A DNA stretch of 64,000 nt from Limnoraphis robusta CS-951 (lineage in GTDB: Bacteria > Cyanobacteriota > Cyanobacteriia > Cyanobacteriales > Microcoleaceae). The notes below the pieces were generated by a model. The model saw only the letters and a program-made list of their open reading frames with translations. It had not been told where the DNA came from and did no database searches. Position 1 is the stretch's first letter. Every line of letters starts with the position of its first letter. This document shows, piece by piece, positions 34,565 to 43,639 of this stretch. The stretch lies in assembly GCF_000972705.2 (NCBI RefSeq), contig NZ_LATL02000178.1, forward strand, positions 5,980-69,979. The letters run 5' to 3'. Made by a program: the position numbers and the translations under genes.

Positions 34565-37021
34565 ATGATGAAGTTTTCAATGAATTTATTAACAGATTTT
34601 AATTTCTATTTAATTGCAAATAATATCTTAATTCTATTCAGCCTTGACTCAAAAATATCTGTAGTTTCAGATGCTTTGTTCACCCTAGCTTTAGGCTCAT
34701 TATTCCTCACATTAGGGTATTGGATAAGCCAGGGAAAAGATTCACCCTTTAAACAAATTCTGGGCTTATTAAGCCTCCTGAGCATTTCGATGGGAACCCC
34801 TCATGTTGTCGCGATTTTAATCGGGTGGTGTGCGCTTAATCAAGGGTTGAATCTGATCAACGCAATGGCAGCCCTGATCTCTTGCTGGATAGTTTTCCAG
34901 ATGATGTTTTACATCCCTAAAATTTTAGCAGTGCCGAGTTCTTATCAGTTAGAAGAAGCCAATCTTGCTCTACAACGAGAAATTTTAGAACGCCAACAAG
35001 CAGAAGCCGCTCTGAGGAACTCTGAAGAACTATTTCGAGCGACTTTTGAACGAGCCGCTATCGGTATTGCTCACGTCGGACTTCAAGGTGAATGGTTGCG
35101 AGTTAATCAGACGTTATGTGATCTGGTGGGCTACAGTCGTGAGGAATTGCTGCAACTGAGATGTCAAGATCTCACTGATTCTGATCGTCTCATTCATGCT
35201 TCTAATTCTGTTGATCGTCTTTTAAGCGGAGAAATTTCTAGTTGTTGCTTAGAAAGATGTTTGCTTCACAAAGAAGGGACTCAAGTGTGGGTTCATCTGT
35301 CTGTCTCATTAGTTCGAGATGTCAGTAACAAACCTGCTTATTTTATTGCGATACTGGAAGACATTACAACTCGCAAACAAACCGAAGCAGAAATACAAAA
35401 ACTCAATCACGAACTCGAACAACGAGTTCAAGAGCGAACCGCTCAACTCCAACAGATTAATCGAAATTTAGAGTCTGAAATTAGCAAATGTAGCCTGATT
35501 GAAAATCAATTAAATGTGACTCAAGAACGACTTCAATTTTTGCTGAGTTCGAGTCCCGGCGCGATTTATACCTGCAAACCAAGCGGAGATTATGGCGCGA
35601 CTTACATGAGTCAAACAATTTATTCGATTACAGGTTATCAGGCTTGGGAGTTTGTGGAAAATTCTCAATTTTGGGCGAATCACCTTCATCGAGAAGATTT
35701 TGAAAAAACGTTTAATCAGTTATTAAAGATTTCAAAAACAGAAACGGATATTCTAGAATACCGATTTCTGCACAAAAATGGTACTTATCGCTGGATACGG
35801 GATGAAGTGAAGTTAATTCGAGATCAAACCCATCAATCGACTGAGGTTATTGGCTATATGATTGATATTACCGAACGCAAACAAATAGAAGAAGCTTTGC
35901 GGGAAAGTGAAGAACGTTTTCGGTTAATGGCAAATAGTGCGCCTGTGTTAATTTGGATGGCTAATGCTGAGGGTGAATGTACTTTTTTTAATCAAGTTTG
36001 GCTAGATTTTACTGGACGAACTTTAGATCAAGAATTAGGAAAAGGCTGGCTTGCTGGTGTACATCCCGATGATGCTCGATATTTGCTGGAGAGTTGTTCT
36101 TCAAGACTTCAACACCGAGAGCATTTTATCATGGAGTTTCGTCTGAAACGTTGGGATGGAGAATATCGCTGGATTTTAAACCAAGCTGTTCCTCGAGTGA
36201 CTCAAGATGAGCATTTTTCTGGATATATTGGTTCCTGTATTGATATTACTGAACGCAAACAAGCTGAAGAACAATTGTTTACTCTCAACCGAGAGTTACT
36301 TCTGTCGAACCGTGAACTTGAACAGTTTGCTTATGTGGCGTCTCACGACTTACAAGAACCCTTGAGAATGGTGAGTTTATTCTCCCAGTTATTGGCTCAT
36401 AAATATCAGGATAATCTCGATGAAGATACTCAGACTTATATTCATTATATCGTGGATTCTGCCACCAGAATGCAACAACTGATCACCGATTTATTGGCTT
36501 ACTCGCAAGTGGGAACCAGTAAGAGCAAAGGAAATTTTAAACTGATAGATTGTAATCAAGTTTTACAGCAAGTTTTGCAGAATCTCAAAATAGCGATCGC
36601 CGAATATAATGCTACTATTCATTTGGCTCCATTACCGACAGTGATTGCCGATGAACAACAGTTAGTGCTCTTGCTACAAAATCTGATTTGTAATGCCATC
36701 AAATATTGTCATCCTCAGATTTTACCTCAAGTTGAAATTGCCGTTCAATCCTTACCCGGAGAATGGTGTTTTAGCGTGCGAGATAATGGAATTGGGATTA
36801 AATCCGAACATTTTGAGCGAATTTTTAAGATTTTTCAACGCTTACATCATACTCAGGAATATCGAGGAACGGGTATGGGTTTGGCGATTTGTCAAAAAAT
36901 TGTTGAACGTCATGGCGGGCGAATTTGGGTTGAGTCAGAAGTTGATCAAGGTTCAACGTTTTATTTTACAATTCCGATGTCAAAAAATTCCGGGATAACT
37001 GCACAAGAATTGATTCTTTAA
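34565..37021 (+). CDS. Membrane-anchored sensor histidine kinase with three PAS domains
   Basis: About 818 residues. ATGs at 34565 or 34568 are preferred over the in-frame TTG at 34562. An N-terminal hydrophobic region (about 1-125) has several membrane spans (ALFTLALGSLFLTLGYWISQ and others). A coiled coil follows, then PAS1 (about 155-275), a second coiled coil (ELEQRVQERTAQLQQINRN), PAS2 (about 325-445) and PAS3 (about 455-575), and the kinase. HisKA carries YVASHDLQEPLRMVSLF. HATPase carries RDNGIGIK and GTGMGLAICQKIVERHGG. The upstream Rcp1-type receiver is the likely phosphorylation target. Confidence 0.92.
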   Translation: MMKFSMNLLTDFNFYLIANNILILFSLDSKISVVSDALFTLALGSLFLTLGYWISQGKDSPFKQILGLLSLLSISMGTPHVVAILIGWCALNQGLNLINAMAALISCWIVFQMMFYIPKILAVPSSYQLEEANLALQREILERQQAEAALRNSEELFRATFERAAIGIAHVGLQGEWLRVNQTLCDLVGYSREELLQLRCQDLTDSDRLIHASNSVDRLLSGEISSCCLERCLLHKEGTQVWVHLSVSLVRDVSNKPAYFIAILEDITTRKQTEAEIQKLNHELEQRVQERTAQLQQINRNLESEISKCSLIENQLNVTQERLQFLLSSSPGAIYTCKPSGDYGATYMSQTIYSITGYQAWEFVENSQFWANHLHREDFEKTFNQLLKISKTETDILEYRFLHKNGTYRWIRDEVKLIRDQTHQSTEVIGYMIDITERKQIEEALRESEERFRLMANSAPVLIWMANAEGECTFFNQVWLDFTGRTLDQELGKGWLAGVHPDDARYLLESCSSRLQHREHFIMEFRLKRWDGEYRWILNQAVPRVTQDEHFSGYIGSCIDITERKQAEEQLFTLNRELLLSNRELEQFAYVASHDLQEPLRMVSLFSQLLAHKYQDNLDEDTQTYIHYIVDSATRMQQLITDLLAYSQVGTSKSKGNFKLIDCNQVLQQVLQNLKIAIAEYNATIHLAPLPTVIADEQQLVLLLQNLICNAIKYCHPQILPQVEIAVQSLPGEWCFSVRDNGIGIKSEHFERIFKIFQRLHHTQEYRGTGMGLAICQKIVERHGGRIWVESEVDQGSTFYFTIPMSKNSGITAQELIL

Positions 37022-37028
37022 TGTTAGA

Positions 37029-37742
37029 TTATTCTGGATTATGAGCGGTGATTAATTGCCGTTGAAAAGCTTGATGTTCGGCTGAGGCTAACCCCGTTTG
37101 CAAGGTGTTGATAACTTGAGACATTTCTCCGGCTAAAAGTGCTGAAACAGCTAACCACAATCCCGGAAATATCCGACTGCGAATGATTTCATTTTCGGGC
37201 ATGAGGGAAATATAATCTCCGTCTTCTAAAACAAACCAATCCAATTTATGATCGCTGACTTGCCAAACAATATATTCCTTTACGCCATTGCGACGATAAG
37301 CCCGTTTTTTATCTCTTAAATCAATCGTTGCCGTACTCGCAGAAATCTCAGCAATGAGTTCCGGTGCGCCCTCAATATAACCATCATCACTCAGGCGAGA
37401 TTGTCCCCCATATTGGCTATCAATCAGCAAAACAATATCAGGCTGGGGTTCGTTATCAAGATCTAATCGCACTGTAGGATTATCGCCCAAACGAACACCA
37501 GGAGTTGATATTTTGTAAGTCCCTAACCAAATCATTAAATCAGCATGAGGTTCAGCATGAGGTTCAAATCGTAAAGGTGAAGCCATATAAACAATTCCTT
37601 CAATCAGTTCAGCTTTTTTAATGTGAGGCATAGTGCTATAGCGTCGCTCAAATTCGGGGCGCGTTAGGGAGTCTCCATTTTCTAAAGGAGGAATGGAAAC
37701 ATTTCTTTTCTGTGTGTGTGAGATGGCTGTCATATTAGTCAT
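37029..37742 (-). CDS. Uma2-family (DUF820) putative endonuclease
   Basis: About 237 residues from the ATG at 37742; ATG 37733 is an alternative, and the in-frame TTG at 37760 is less likely. It is a PD-(D/E)XK-like Uma2 protein. The core contains ELIEGIVYMASPL, RLDLDNEPQPDIVLLI (catalytic-type Asp), APELIAEISAST (the E of the E-X-K-like strand) and KRAYRRNGVKEYIVW. The family is strongly expanded in cyanobacteria. Its cellular role is unknown, and many copies look like orphan nucleases. It is convergent with the three-PAS kinase, with a 7-bp gap. Confidence 0.85.
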   Translation of the reverse strand: MTNMTAISHTQKRNVSIPPLENGDSLTRPEFERRYSTMPHIKKAELIEGIVYMASPLRFEPHAEPHADLMIWLGTYKISTPGVRLGDNPTVRLDLDNEPQPDIVLLIDSQYGGQSRLSDDGYIEGAPELIAEISASTATIDLRDKKRAYRRNGVKEYIVWQVSDHKLDWFVLEDGDYISLMPENEIIRSRIFPGLWLAVSALLAGEMSQVINTLQTGLASAEHQAFQRQLITAHNPE

Positions 37743-37820
37743 CAGTCGTGAGTTGAACAAAACAAGCTAATCTTTGCTCTATTATAGAGTAAAATATATT
37801 CATCAACACAAGACTAAAGA

Positions 37821-39083
37821 ATGATCAGAAAAAGACGAAAGCCCATTGATCTATTAACTTTTATTTTTTTTAGTTTATGCTTGATCTTTTCCCTGACTTG
37901 GACAAGCTTTTATCCAGCAGAAATCTCTCAAAGTTCTGTTGCCGCTCGTGATGAAATTCGAGGCGTTTGGATTACCAATGTCAACAGTGGAGTTTTATTT
38001 TTACCGGGTGGAATTCAACGAGCATTAGATCAACTTTCACAATTAAATTTTAATACCATTTATCCAGTCATCTGGAACCGAGGAACCACTTTCTATCCCA
38101 GTGCAAGCGCTCGTCGAGTCACAGGACGTTTTCAAGATAGACTCCTGAATTTAATGCACTTAGGAAAAGATACTTTATCAGAGATTGTTAGCAAAGGAAA
38201 ACAACGAGATTTAAGAGTCATTCCTTGGTTTGAATATGGGTTGATGGCACCGATAAATTCTCAACTGGTTCAACGCCATCCCGAATGGATTACTTTACCG
38301 CAAAGTTATCAATTTTCAGCTATTCCCTCTCTCAAGGAATTAGAAGATGCTTTACTTCCAAATTATCCCCCCAGTAATCGAACTGCTGGCTGGTTTGGCA
38401 TTAAAAATTTGTGGTTAAATCCCTTTCATCCTGAAGTTCAGAGATTTATAGAAGATTTAATTATTGAAGTGGTGATCAAATATGATATCGATGGGATACA
38501 ATTTGATGATAACTTTGGAATGCCCATTGAACTTGGTTATGATTGGTTTACCCGCAAACTTTATAAACAAGAACATGAGGGTAAACTTCCTCCGAAAAAT
38601 CCCGCCGATCCCGAGTGGATGCGTTGGCGGGCGGATAAAATCACAGCCTTTATGAAAACCTTACATGATCGGATAAAATCAGTGAAACCTGACTGTATGA
38701 TTTCTCTGGCGCCAAACCCGAGCGAATTTGCTTATAATGAATCGCTACAAGACTGGCCAGCCTGGGTTAAACAGGGTTTAATAGAAGAGTTAATCTTGCA
38801 AGTCTATCGAGACAGTCCCAAAGCCTTTTTAAAGGAGTTAGAAGATCCGGCAGTCAAGGAAGTTCGGCGTAAAATTCCTGTAGGGATTGGCATTTTAAGC
38901 GGAACATTATCACACGCTGTTGAGATCAAACAAATTCAGCAACAAGTTCAAGACGTTCGCGATCGCAAATTTAAAGGAATTTCATTTTTTTACTGGGAAA
39001 CGTTGTGGAGTTATTTGACTCCAGATGCACCCAGAGAACGTCGGAGAGTGTTTAAAACTTTATTTTCGCCTTCGCCCTCCTAA
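37821..39083 (+). CDS. Glycoside hydrolase-like GHL10 (DUF187) family protein
   Basis: A 420-residue protein with an N-terminal signal/anchor (LLTFIFFSLCLIFSLTWTSF) followed by a TIM-barrel. EIRGVWITNVNSGVLFLPGGI is the family start. FNTIYPVIWNRG, RVIPWFEYGLMAP and DIDGIQFDDNFGMP, which contains candidate catalytic acidic residues, follow. SLAPNPSEFAYN and FKGISFFYWETLW close the barrel. It is probably an extracytoplasmic glycosidase acting on a cell-envelope or exopolysaccharide substrate, which cannot be named. No neighbouring sugar genes were seen. Confidence 0.87.
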   Translation: MIRKRRKPIDLLTFIFFSLCLIFSLTWTSFYPAEISQSSVAARDEIRGVWITNVNSGVLFLPGGIQRALDQLSQLNFNTIYPVIWNRGTTFYPSASARRVTGRFQDRLLNLMHLGKDTLSEIVSKGKQRDLRVIPWFEYGLMAPINSQLVQRHPEWITLPQSYQFSAIPSLKELEDALLPNYPPSNRTAGWFGIKNLWLNPFHPEVQRFIEDLIIEVVIKYDIDGIQFDDNFGMPIELGYDWFTRKLYKQEHEGKLPPKNPADPEWMRWRADKITAFMKTLHDRIKSVKPDCMISLAPNPSEFAYNESLQDWPAWVKQGLIEELILQVYRDSPKAFLKELEDPAVKEVRRKIPVGIGILSGTLSHAVEIKQIQQQVQDVRDRKFKGISFFYWETLWSYLTPDAPRERRRVFKTLFSPSPS

Positions 39084-39132
39084 CGTTCTAGGATTAATTC
39101 ATGTCACTGATTCAAACTCAAACCCTGAAAAT

Positions 39133-40452
39133 TCAAGAATTAGATTCATTCAATCGTTTTTGCCATTCAGCATCAATTTTATCCGTTTGTTCAAGTTCTT
39201 GTTCAATCAAATCCGATTCTGTCGTGTAGGCTAAATCTTTCTGAGTGATCACTGTTTCGGCAGCAAACTGACGAGCATAGCTCAGTTTTTGCTGTACAGA
39301 ATTATCAGCTTGATTTAACAAAGCGACTCGTTCTTGTCGGTGATGATTGCGGACTTCTATTCTAGCGTTGCGCCATTTCATCAATAGATAACGCACCAAA
39401 GGAACGGTTAAAAATCCAATGCCATAAACCAATAAAAGAGGAAAAATTCCCTCGACAAATGCGACTAATCCTCCCAGGGTTTGAGCAATCGTACCCTCTC
39501 GTAATAAACTACCCAAAATGATCGCACCGACAATGTTAACAACTCCTAAACCTGCCGCTAACATGAGTTGACCCGAACTCGCTTGACTAAATTTCCACAA
39601 CTGTTCTTTGAGATAACTAGAAATCGGTTGAGGACGATATTGAGTTGCTGTCATTTGCAACTCTGGAAAATGATAGACAAATTCACCTTCGGGACTGACT
39701 TTTGGATAGCCGTTAAACCGAGTCAAAACAGGCAACATATAGTCCTCGTATTCTTCCTGTTGACGGCTAATGTCATCAAGATAGGGTGCAACTTGTTCGG
39801 CAATAATTGCCCCTTGATTGTTGCGAATTAACGTAGCAATCGTTTTCCATCGCCATTCCTCTAAATTGGCATTCGGATTCCCCTCTCCAAACAAGAAAGA
39901 AAAGACCGATTCTAAAAAGTTGTATTGATCAGTTTGGGAAGTTCCCACACGCGGGCGTCGATGGGAGGAATAATCATCATAATCCCAATACAAAAACCAA
40001 TACCAATTAGGGCCGAACCAAACGCGAGGAACAAAGAATATTCCCCCTCCGCCCTCACTACTTCCGCCCGAATCATCACCGTCTCGACTGGAATTAACCG
40101 CCATCAAAATCAGGGCAATGCTAACAAAAATTAGCACAATCGAAACTATCAGCAAAATCCCGAAGGAAATGCGGATGAGATAAAATAATACCCGCCAAAC
40201 TTTTTCCCACCATTCCTGCAATTTTAACCGCCAAAACTTATTGCGGAGAATGCTACGAAAGTCCTGGGGAAATAGAAAGGCAATTTCCCCAGACTCGGCA
40301 ACTTGCAGGTGTCCACCTGCATCAGAAGCAAGTGCTAGAAGTTGTTGTTGAGCGACATTAACATCAATTCCGGCTTGGGCGGCGACGTCCCCGGTGGTGA
40401 CGCGATAGCCCAACTGCTCAACCGCTTTCATAATTGAAGGGTTTGGTATCAT
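39133..40452 (-). CDS. Conserved cyanobacterial membrane protein, 439 aa
   Basis: A protein of unknown function. The N-terminus (about 1-70) resembles a winged-helix segment (GYRVTTGDVAAQAGIDVNVAQQQLLALA). It is followed by a membrane span (about 90-120, LFYLIRISFGILLIVSIVLIF) and a Gly/Trp/Tyr-rich loop (PRVWFGPNWYWFLYWDYDD). A middle soluble region contains EQVAPYLDD. Two hydrophobic spans near 310-360 (GVVNIVGAIILGSLL, FPLLLVYGIGFLTVP) and a charged helical tail complete it. The layout suggests a membrane-anchored regulator or scaffold. It is separated from ycf3 by 460 bp and divergent from it. Confidence 0.75.
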   Translation of the reverse strand: MIPNPSIMKAVEQLGYRVTTGDVAAQAGIDVNVAQQQLLALASDAGGHLQVAESGEIAFLFPQDFRSILRNKFWRLKLQEWWEKVWRVLFYLIRISFGILLIVSIVLIFVSIALILMAVNSSRDGDDSGGSSEGGGGIFFVPRVWFGPNWYWFLYWDYDDYSSHRRPRVGTSQTDQYNFLESVFSFLFGEGNPNANLEEWRWKTIATLIRNNQGAIIAEQVAPYLDDISRQQEEYEDYMLPVLTRFNGYPKVSPEGEFVYHFPELQMTATQYRPQPISSYLKEQLWKFSQASSGQLMLAAGLGVVNIVGAIILGSLLREGTIAQTLGGLVAFVEGIFPLLLVYGIGFLTVPLVRYLLMKWRNARIEVRNHHRQERVALLNQADNSVQQKLSYARQFAAETVITQKDLAYTTESDLIEQELEQTDKIDAEWQKRLNESNS

Positions 40453-40914
40453 CGGCGTTGTTTCGCTCTCAAGCTATTCACTATCTATTTACAGTATAGA
40501 TTTTTCAGCAATACTCAGAAAGAGCTACAGTAGACAATAGGCCATTTTCAGAGCGTGAACGCAGGTTGAGGTTAAACGGGAGCGGGAATTGGGACTGACT
40601 CTTTTCTAGAGCCGCCTTCAAAGCCAGCCCGGAGGCTATTCAACCGAGCGCTTTTTTTGTGGTAACATACAAAGTACCCAATTGAGGCTAGATGGGATCT
40701 CTCGGAGATGTAAGTCATACACTTAAACTCCGAAAAGCTCTCAATCAAAAATCTAAGTGTTTGTTTTAATTTGTAACATTTAGAGTTCGATTTGTTGTAG
40801 TTTTTAACCTGAATCAGACCGTGAGGTTTTCGTCTCAAAACCTTGGGACTTCAAGTTGACCAGTCGGTTTCATCCTGGGAATAACAAAACACTTAAAACT
40901 GGAGATTAGAGCCA
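40453..40914. other. Divergent intergenic region, no recognised gene
   Basis: This segment of about 460 bp must contain promoters for the membrane protein (left) and ycf3 (right). A GC-rich block at about 40570-40660 can fold into stems (for example AGCCGCC...GGAGGCT) and is unlike the AT-rich surroundings, so a small RNA is possible, but no known family could be assigned. An 88-codon frame on the minus strand across it has no credible start signal or protein-like composition. Confidence 0.4.
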
Positions 40915-41436
40915 ATGCCAAGATCGCAACGCAACGACAATTTTATCGATAAAACCTTTACGGTGATGGCAGATATTATCCTCAAAATTATGCCCACGAA
41001 TCAAAAAGCTAAAGAAGCTTTCGCCTATTATCGGGATGGAATGTCCGCTCAAGGTGATGGTGAATATGCAGAGGCTTTAGACAACTACTATGAAGCCCTC
41101 AAGCTCGAAGATGATCCCTATGATCGCAGCTACATTCTTTATAATATTGCCTTAATTCATACCAGTAATGGCGAACATGAAAAGGCATTAGAATATTATC
41201 GTCAAGCCATTGATCTTAATCCCCGGATGCCTCAAGCTTTGAATAATGTTGCGGTGATTTTTCACTATCAAGCCGAAAAAGAAAAAGAGGAAGGAAATGG
41301 GGACAAAGCTGAAGAATATTATCGTCAAGCGGCTGAATATTGGGTACAAGCGATTCGTCTCGCTCCCAATAACTATATTGAAGCACAAAACTGGCTCAAA
41401 ACCACCGGACGCTCCAATATTGATGTCTATTTCTAA
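40915..41436 (+). CDS. ycf3: Photosystem I assembly protein Ycf3
   Basis: A 173-residue protein that assists photosystem I assembly at the thylakoid membrane. The conserved N-terminus is [27 protein letters not shown]. Three TPR repeats follow ([75 protein letters not shown]...). The length and ending ([14 protein letters not shown]) are typical. This gene alone places the window in a cyanobacterium or plastid lineage. gatC follows after 92 bp on the same strand. Confidence 0.97.
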   Translation: MPRSQRNDNFIDKTFTVMADIILKIMPTNQKAKEAFAYYRDGMSAQGDGEYAEALDNYYEALKLEDDPYDRSYILYNIALIHTSNGEHEKALEYYRQAIDLNPRMPQALNNVAVIFHYQAEKEKEEGNGDKAEEYYRQAAEYWVQAIRLAPNNYIEAQNWLKTTGRSNIDVYF

Positions 41437-41528
41437 GTTTGATTTTGTTGATTTCAGTGGCTTGTCTAATGTCATCAATTAGCCCTGAAAAATTCTGGTT
41501 TTCTGATTGACTCTTTTCTCTTGATTTA

Positions 41529-41822
41529 ATGATGATTGATCGCGAACAAGTCCGCAAAGTTGCTCATTTAGCTCGGCTAGAAGTCACGGCTGCTGAAGAA
41601 GAAAAGTTTACAACTGAACTCGGCAGCATTTTAGAATATTTTGAACAGCTTAAAGAACTCGACACCGAAAACGTTCCGCCAACAACCCGAGCAATTGATG
41701 TCAGTAATATTACCCGAGTTGATCAATTACAGCCCTATGAAAACCGAGATTCTCTATTAGGAAGTGCGCCGGAAGCTGATGGGGATTATTTTAAAGTTCC
41801 CCGGATTTTAAAAGAAGAATAG
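41529..41822 (+). CDS. gatC: Aspartyl/glutamyl-tRNA amidotransferase subunit C
   Basis: A 97-residue GatC, the small stabilising subunit of GatCAB, which converts Glu-tRNA(Gln) to Gln-tRNA(Gln). Family motifs are [42 protein letters not shown] and the C-terminal DYFKVPRIL. The start is MMID; the second Met may be the true initiator. As usual in cyanobacteria it lies apart from gatA and gatB. A perfect palindrome follows 8 bp after the stop. Confidence 0.95.
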   Translation: MMIDREQVRKVAHLARLEVTAAEEEKFTTELGSILEYFEQLKELDTENVPPTTRAIDVSNITRVDQLQPYENRDSLLGSAPEADGDYFKVPRILKEE

Positions 41823-41830
41823 AGATGTAG

Positions 41831-41850
41831 GGGCAATTCATGAATTGCCC
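41831..41850. repeat. Perfect palindrome GGGCAATTCATGAATTGCCC
   Basis: A 20-bp perfect palindrome just after gatC, in the context TAG-GGG...CCC-TTA. The same design (TAGGGGC...GCCCCTA) is found at 54830-54852. These resemble REP-like intergenic palindromes widespread in cyanobacteria and could also act as a transcript-ending hairpin. Confidence 0.65.
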
Positions 41851-42004
41851 TTACCCATTAGTCCCATTTTAATTATTTTTTGTTCCCGAAACCAGTCCCT
41901 ATATTATTGTCTGTACTCGCAAGTTTAACCCTGACAATTGAGAACATTTTGGAGAAACCCAGTTTTTGAAATTAACCGGGTTTCTGACGAACATCCTCAA
42001 ATAA

Positions 42005-42910
42005 TTAGAGACTAAATTCTACGGTTTTCAACCAATCCAAGATTTTGGGATTAACAATTTCCGGGCGTTCATCGTGGGGACAATGACCCGTTTTTGGTAC
42101 AGAAACAAACTCAACAGGTTGTCCCGCATCCACTAAATCTTGATAAATTTTCGCCCCTTTTATCGGAGTCCAAGGGTCATCTTCGCCCCATATTACTAAT
42201 AAAGGCTTTTTGACTTTTGGTAATAATTGCGTCGGATGGGGGCCAGCCGGAGCCGTTAAAATCGCCGCAAAAACTTTCTGAGCGCCTTGATCATTTGAAG
42301 GGGTATAAAGTAATTCAACTAATTCATCAGTAATCGCTTCTTTATTCCCATAAACCTGACGCAAAGTATTACGAATGCGATGTTTTTGACGCACTTGGTT
42401 GAACAGAAACGAACCAATAACCGGAGAACTCACCATCTTACTAAACGTTCCCATAATCAATCGTAACGGCAAATTTAACTCCTCTGGGCGATGATTTAAA
42501 CCGCCTGCACAGTTGAGTAAAACAGCCCCGGCGGAAAGTTCGGGATATTCCGCCACCATCATCAAACTGAGTAACGCCCCGATAGAATTTCCGATAAAAA
42601 CAGTCGGTTCTTGAATCTGTTCCGCCCAGAAATCATGCAACAGTTCAGTCCACAATTCCAAAGAATAATTAATCGCAGGTTTAGCCGAACCTCCAAACCC
42701 AAGTAAGTCTAACGCAAAAACTCGATAACCGCCTTCAGCCAATACCGAAATATTCTGGCGCCAATGTCCAATAGAAGCACCAAACCCATGCACTAAAACA
42801 AGAGGATGTCCGTTCCCTTGAACCGTGTATTCGATGGAATGTCCCCGCCATTGCCAGGTTTGCAGGTTTAGGGGAAAGTTGGAAAGAGGTTTTTCAGTTG
42901 AAAGCGTCAT
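42005..42910 (-). CDS. Alpha/beta-fold hydrolase
   Basis: About 301 residues from the ATG at 42910; an in-frame GTG at 42943 would add 11 residues. The alpha/beta hydrolase fold is clear. It has the oxyanion HGFGASIGHWRQN, the nucleophile elbow FIGNSIGALLSLM with Ser, the acid in VIWGEDDPWTP and the His in KTGHCPHDERPEIV. It resembles plant/cyanobacterial pheophytinase-like and haloalkane-dehalogenase-like hydrolases. The substrate is unknown. It is single and flanked by palindrome-rich intergenic DNA. Confidence 0.85.
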   Translation of the reverse strand: MTLSTEKPLSNFPLNLQTWQWRGHSIEYTVQGNGHPLVLVHGFGASIGHWRQNISVLAEGGYRVFALDLLGFGGSAKPAINYSLELWTELLHDFWAEQIQEPTVFIGNSIGALLSLMMVAEYPELSAGAVLLNCAGGLNHRPEELNLPLRLIMGTFSKMVSSPVIGSFLFNQVRQKHRIRNTLRQVYGNKEAITDELVELLYTPSNDQGAQKVFAAILTAPAGPHPTQLLPKVKKPLLVIWGEDDPWTPIKGAKIYQDLVDAGQPVEFVSVPKTGHCPHDERPEIVNPKILDWLKTVEFSL

Positions 42911-43305
42911 GTGATAAACTTTTGTAAACAGTGTTACTCTCACATGATAATGGGTTACAAGAGTATTGGGAAAGCCGCCTATTGATCAAAAACCCTAAAC
43001 AGAGTTTGAGAACAAGTTTGTTGCATTATCAAACCCATTGACATTTCGGAGATTTGTCGAGTTTTCTATGGAAACCCAAGAATTTAAAATGGGGCTTTAC
43101 AGAATCTTGACTCGGTTCGCGAGTCTACGCCACGCACCGCCTTTTCGCTTGCGGTGAACGGATGACATCCTACTTGGAATAACATCTCTAAATTTCTATG
43201 TGCGGGACAAATCCACTCGACGGCTTTGGTATACTGATAGACAAACATTCAGACTTAACTGTGCTATTCTAAAAATGCTTTCGCAAGCTATTATTTCTTT
43301 AGATG
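42911..43305. other. Intergenic DNA without a recognised gene
   Basis: Nothing coding was seen. A GC-rich patch near 43110-43180 (GCACCGCC...GCGGTG stem followed by GATGACATCCT) is loosely reminiscent of IS200/IS605 right ends but too degraded to call. The alpha/beta hydrolase promoter lies at the left edge. Confidence 0.4.
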
Positions 43306-43485
43306 AAGAAGAATTCAGAAGTCAGAATACATCCGTCAGAATCAATCAGTGGGGGATTGGGACCCGCCACTGATTGTAGACCGCTAAATCTTCTATTTAT
43401 CGGGGGTCTTCAACCCAATTATTCATCTGCCACTCGCACAGAATTCAATTCTGAATTCTGGCTCCTGACTCCTGAATTCTGTTTG
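43306..43485. repeat. Imperfect long inverted repeat with EcoRI-like GAATTC ends
   Basis: The left arm GAATTCAGAAGTCAGAA faces right-arm sequences CTGACTCCTGAATTC and TTCTGAATTCTGG. An inner hairpin TCAGTGG...GCCACTGA (about 43347-43376) sits in the left half. The structure resembles the mosaic palindromes that litter filamentous cyanobacterial intergenic regions. An open frame through it (43303-43626) is considered an artefact. Confidence 0.6.
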
Positions 43486-43489
43486 ATAA

Positions 43490-43635
43490 GCAGTTTGCAT
43501 TTTTCAATCGCTTTAACCGTTCGGTCTGGCCTAGTATTTTTAAATATTACAAGGGATATACGCAGTTTGCATTTTCCCTTTGACTTTGAACCTTTCTGTC
43601 TAGATAGTATTTTAAAACATTATTAAGAGACATAC
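43490..43635 (+). repeat. Two tandem 72-74 bp repeats upstream of the CBM20-SGNH-DUF1796 gene
   Basis: Copy A (43490-43561) and copy B (43562-43635) are directly adjacent. Both begin GCAGTTTGCATTTT, contain AACC-TTC-GTCT and TAGTATTTT-AAA, and end in ATAC. They differ at scattered positions, so the duplication is not recent. Copy B ends 5 bp before the ATG of the next gene, so it includes the likely promoter and leader. A duplicated promoter is inferred. Confidence 0.65.
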
Positions 43636-43639
43636 ATAT

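Noticed and set aside
40572..40838. An 88-codon open frame on the minus strand between the membrane-protein gene and ycf3
   Set aside because: It has no convincing start signal, its composition is not protein-like, and it lies across a GC-rich structured block and promoter DNA.
43110..43180. A possible further IS200/IS605 end (GATGACATCCT next to a GC-rich stem)
   Set aside because: Only the short GACATCCT core matches; the flanking hairpin and GGAATC motif are missing, so the resemblance may be chance.
43303..43626. A 107-codon open frame upstream of the fusion gene
   Set aside because: It runs through an inverted repeat and two tandem repeats; the translation reflects the repeats rather than a protein family.
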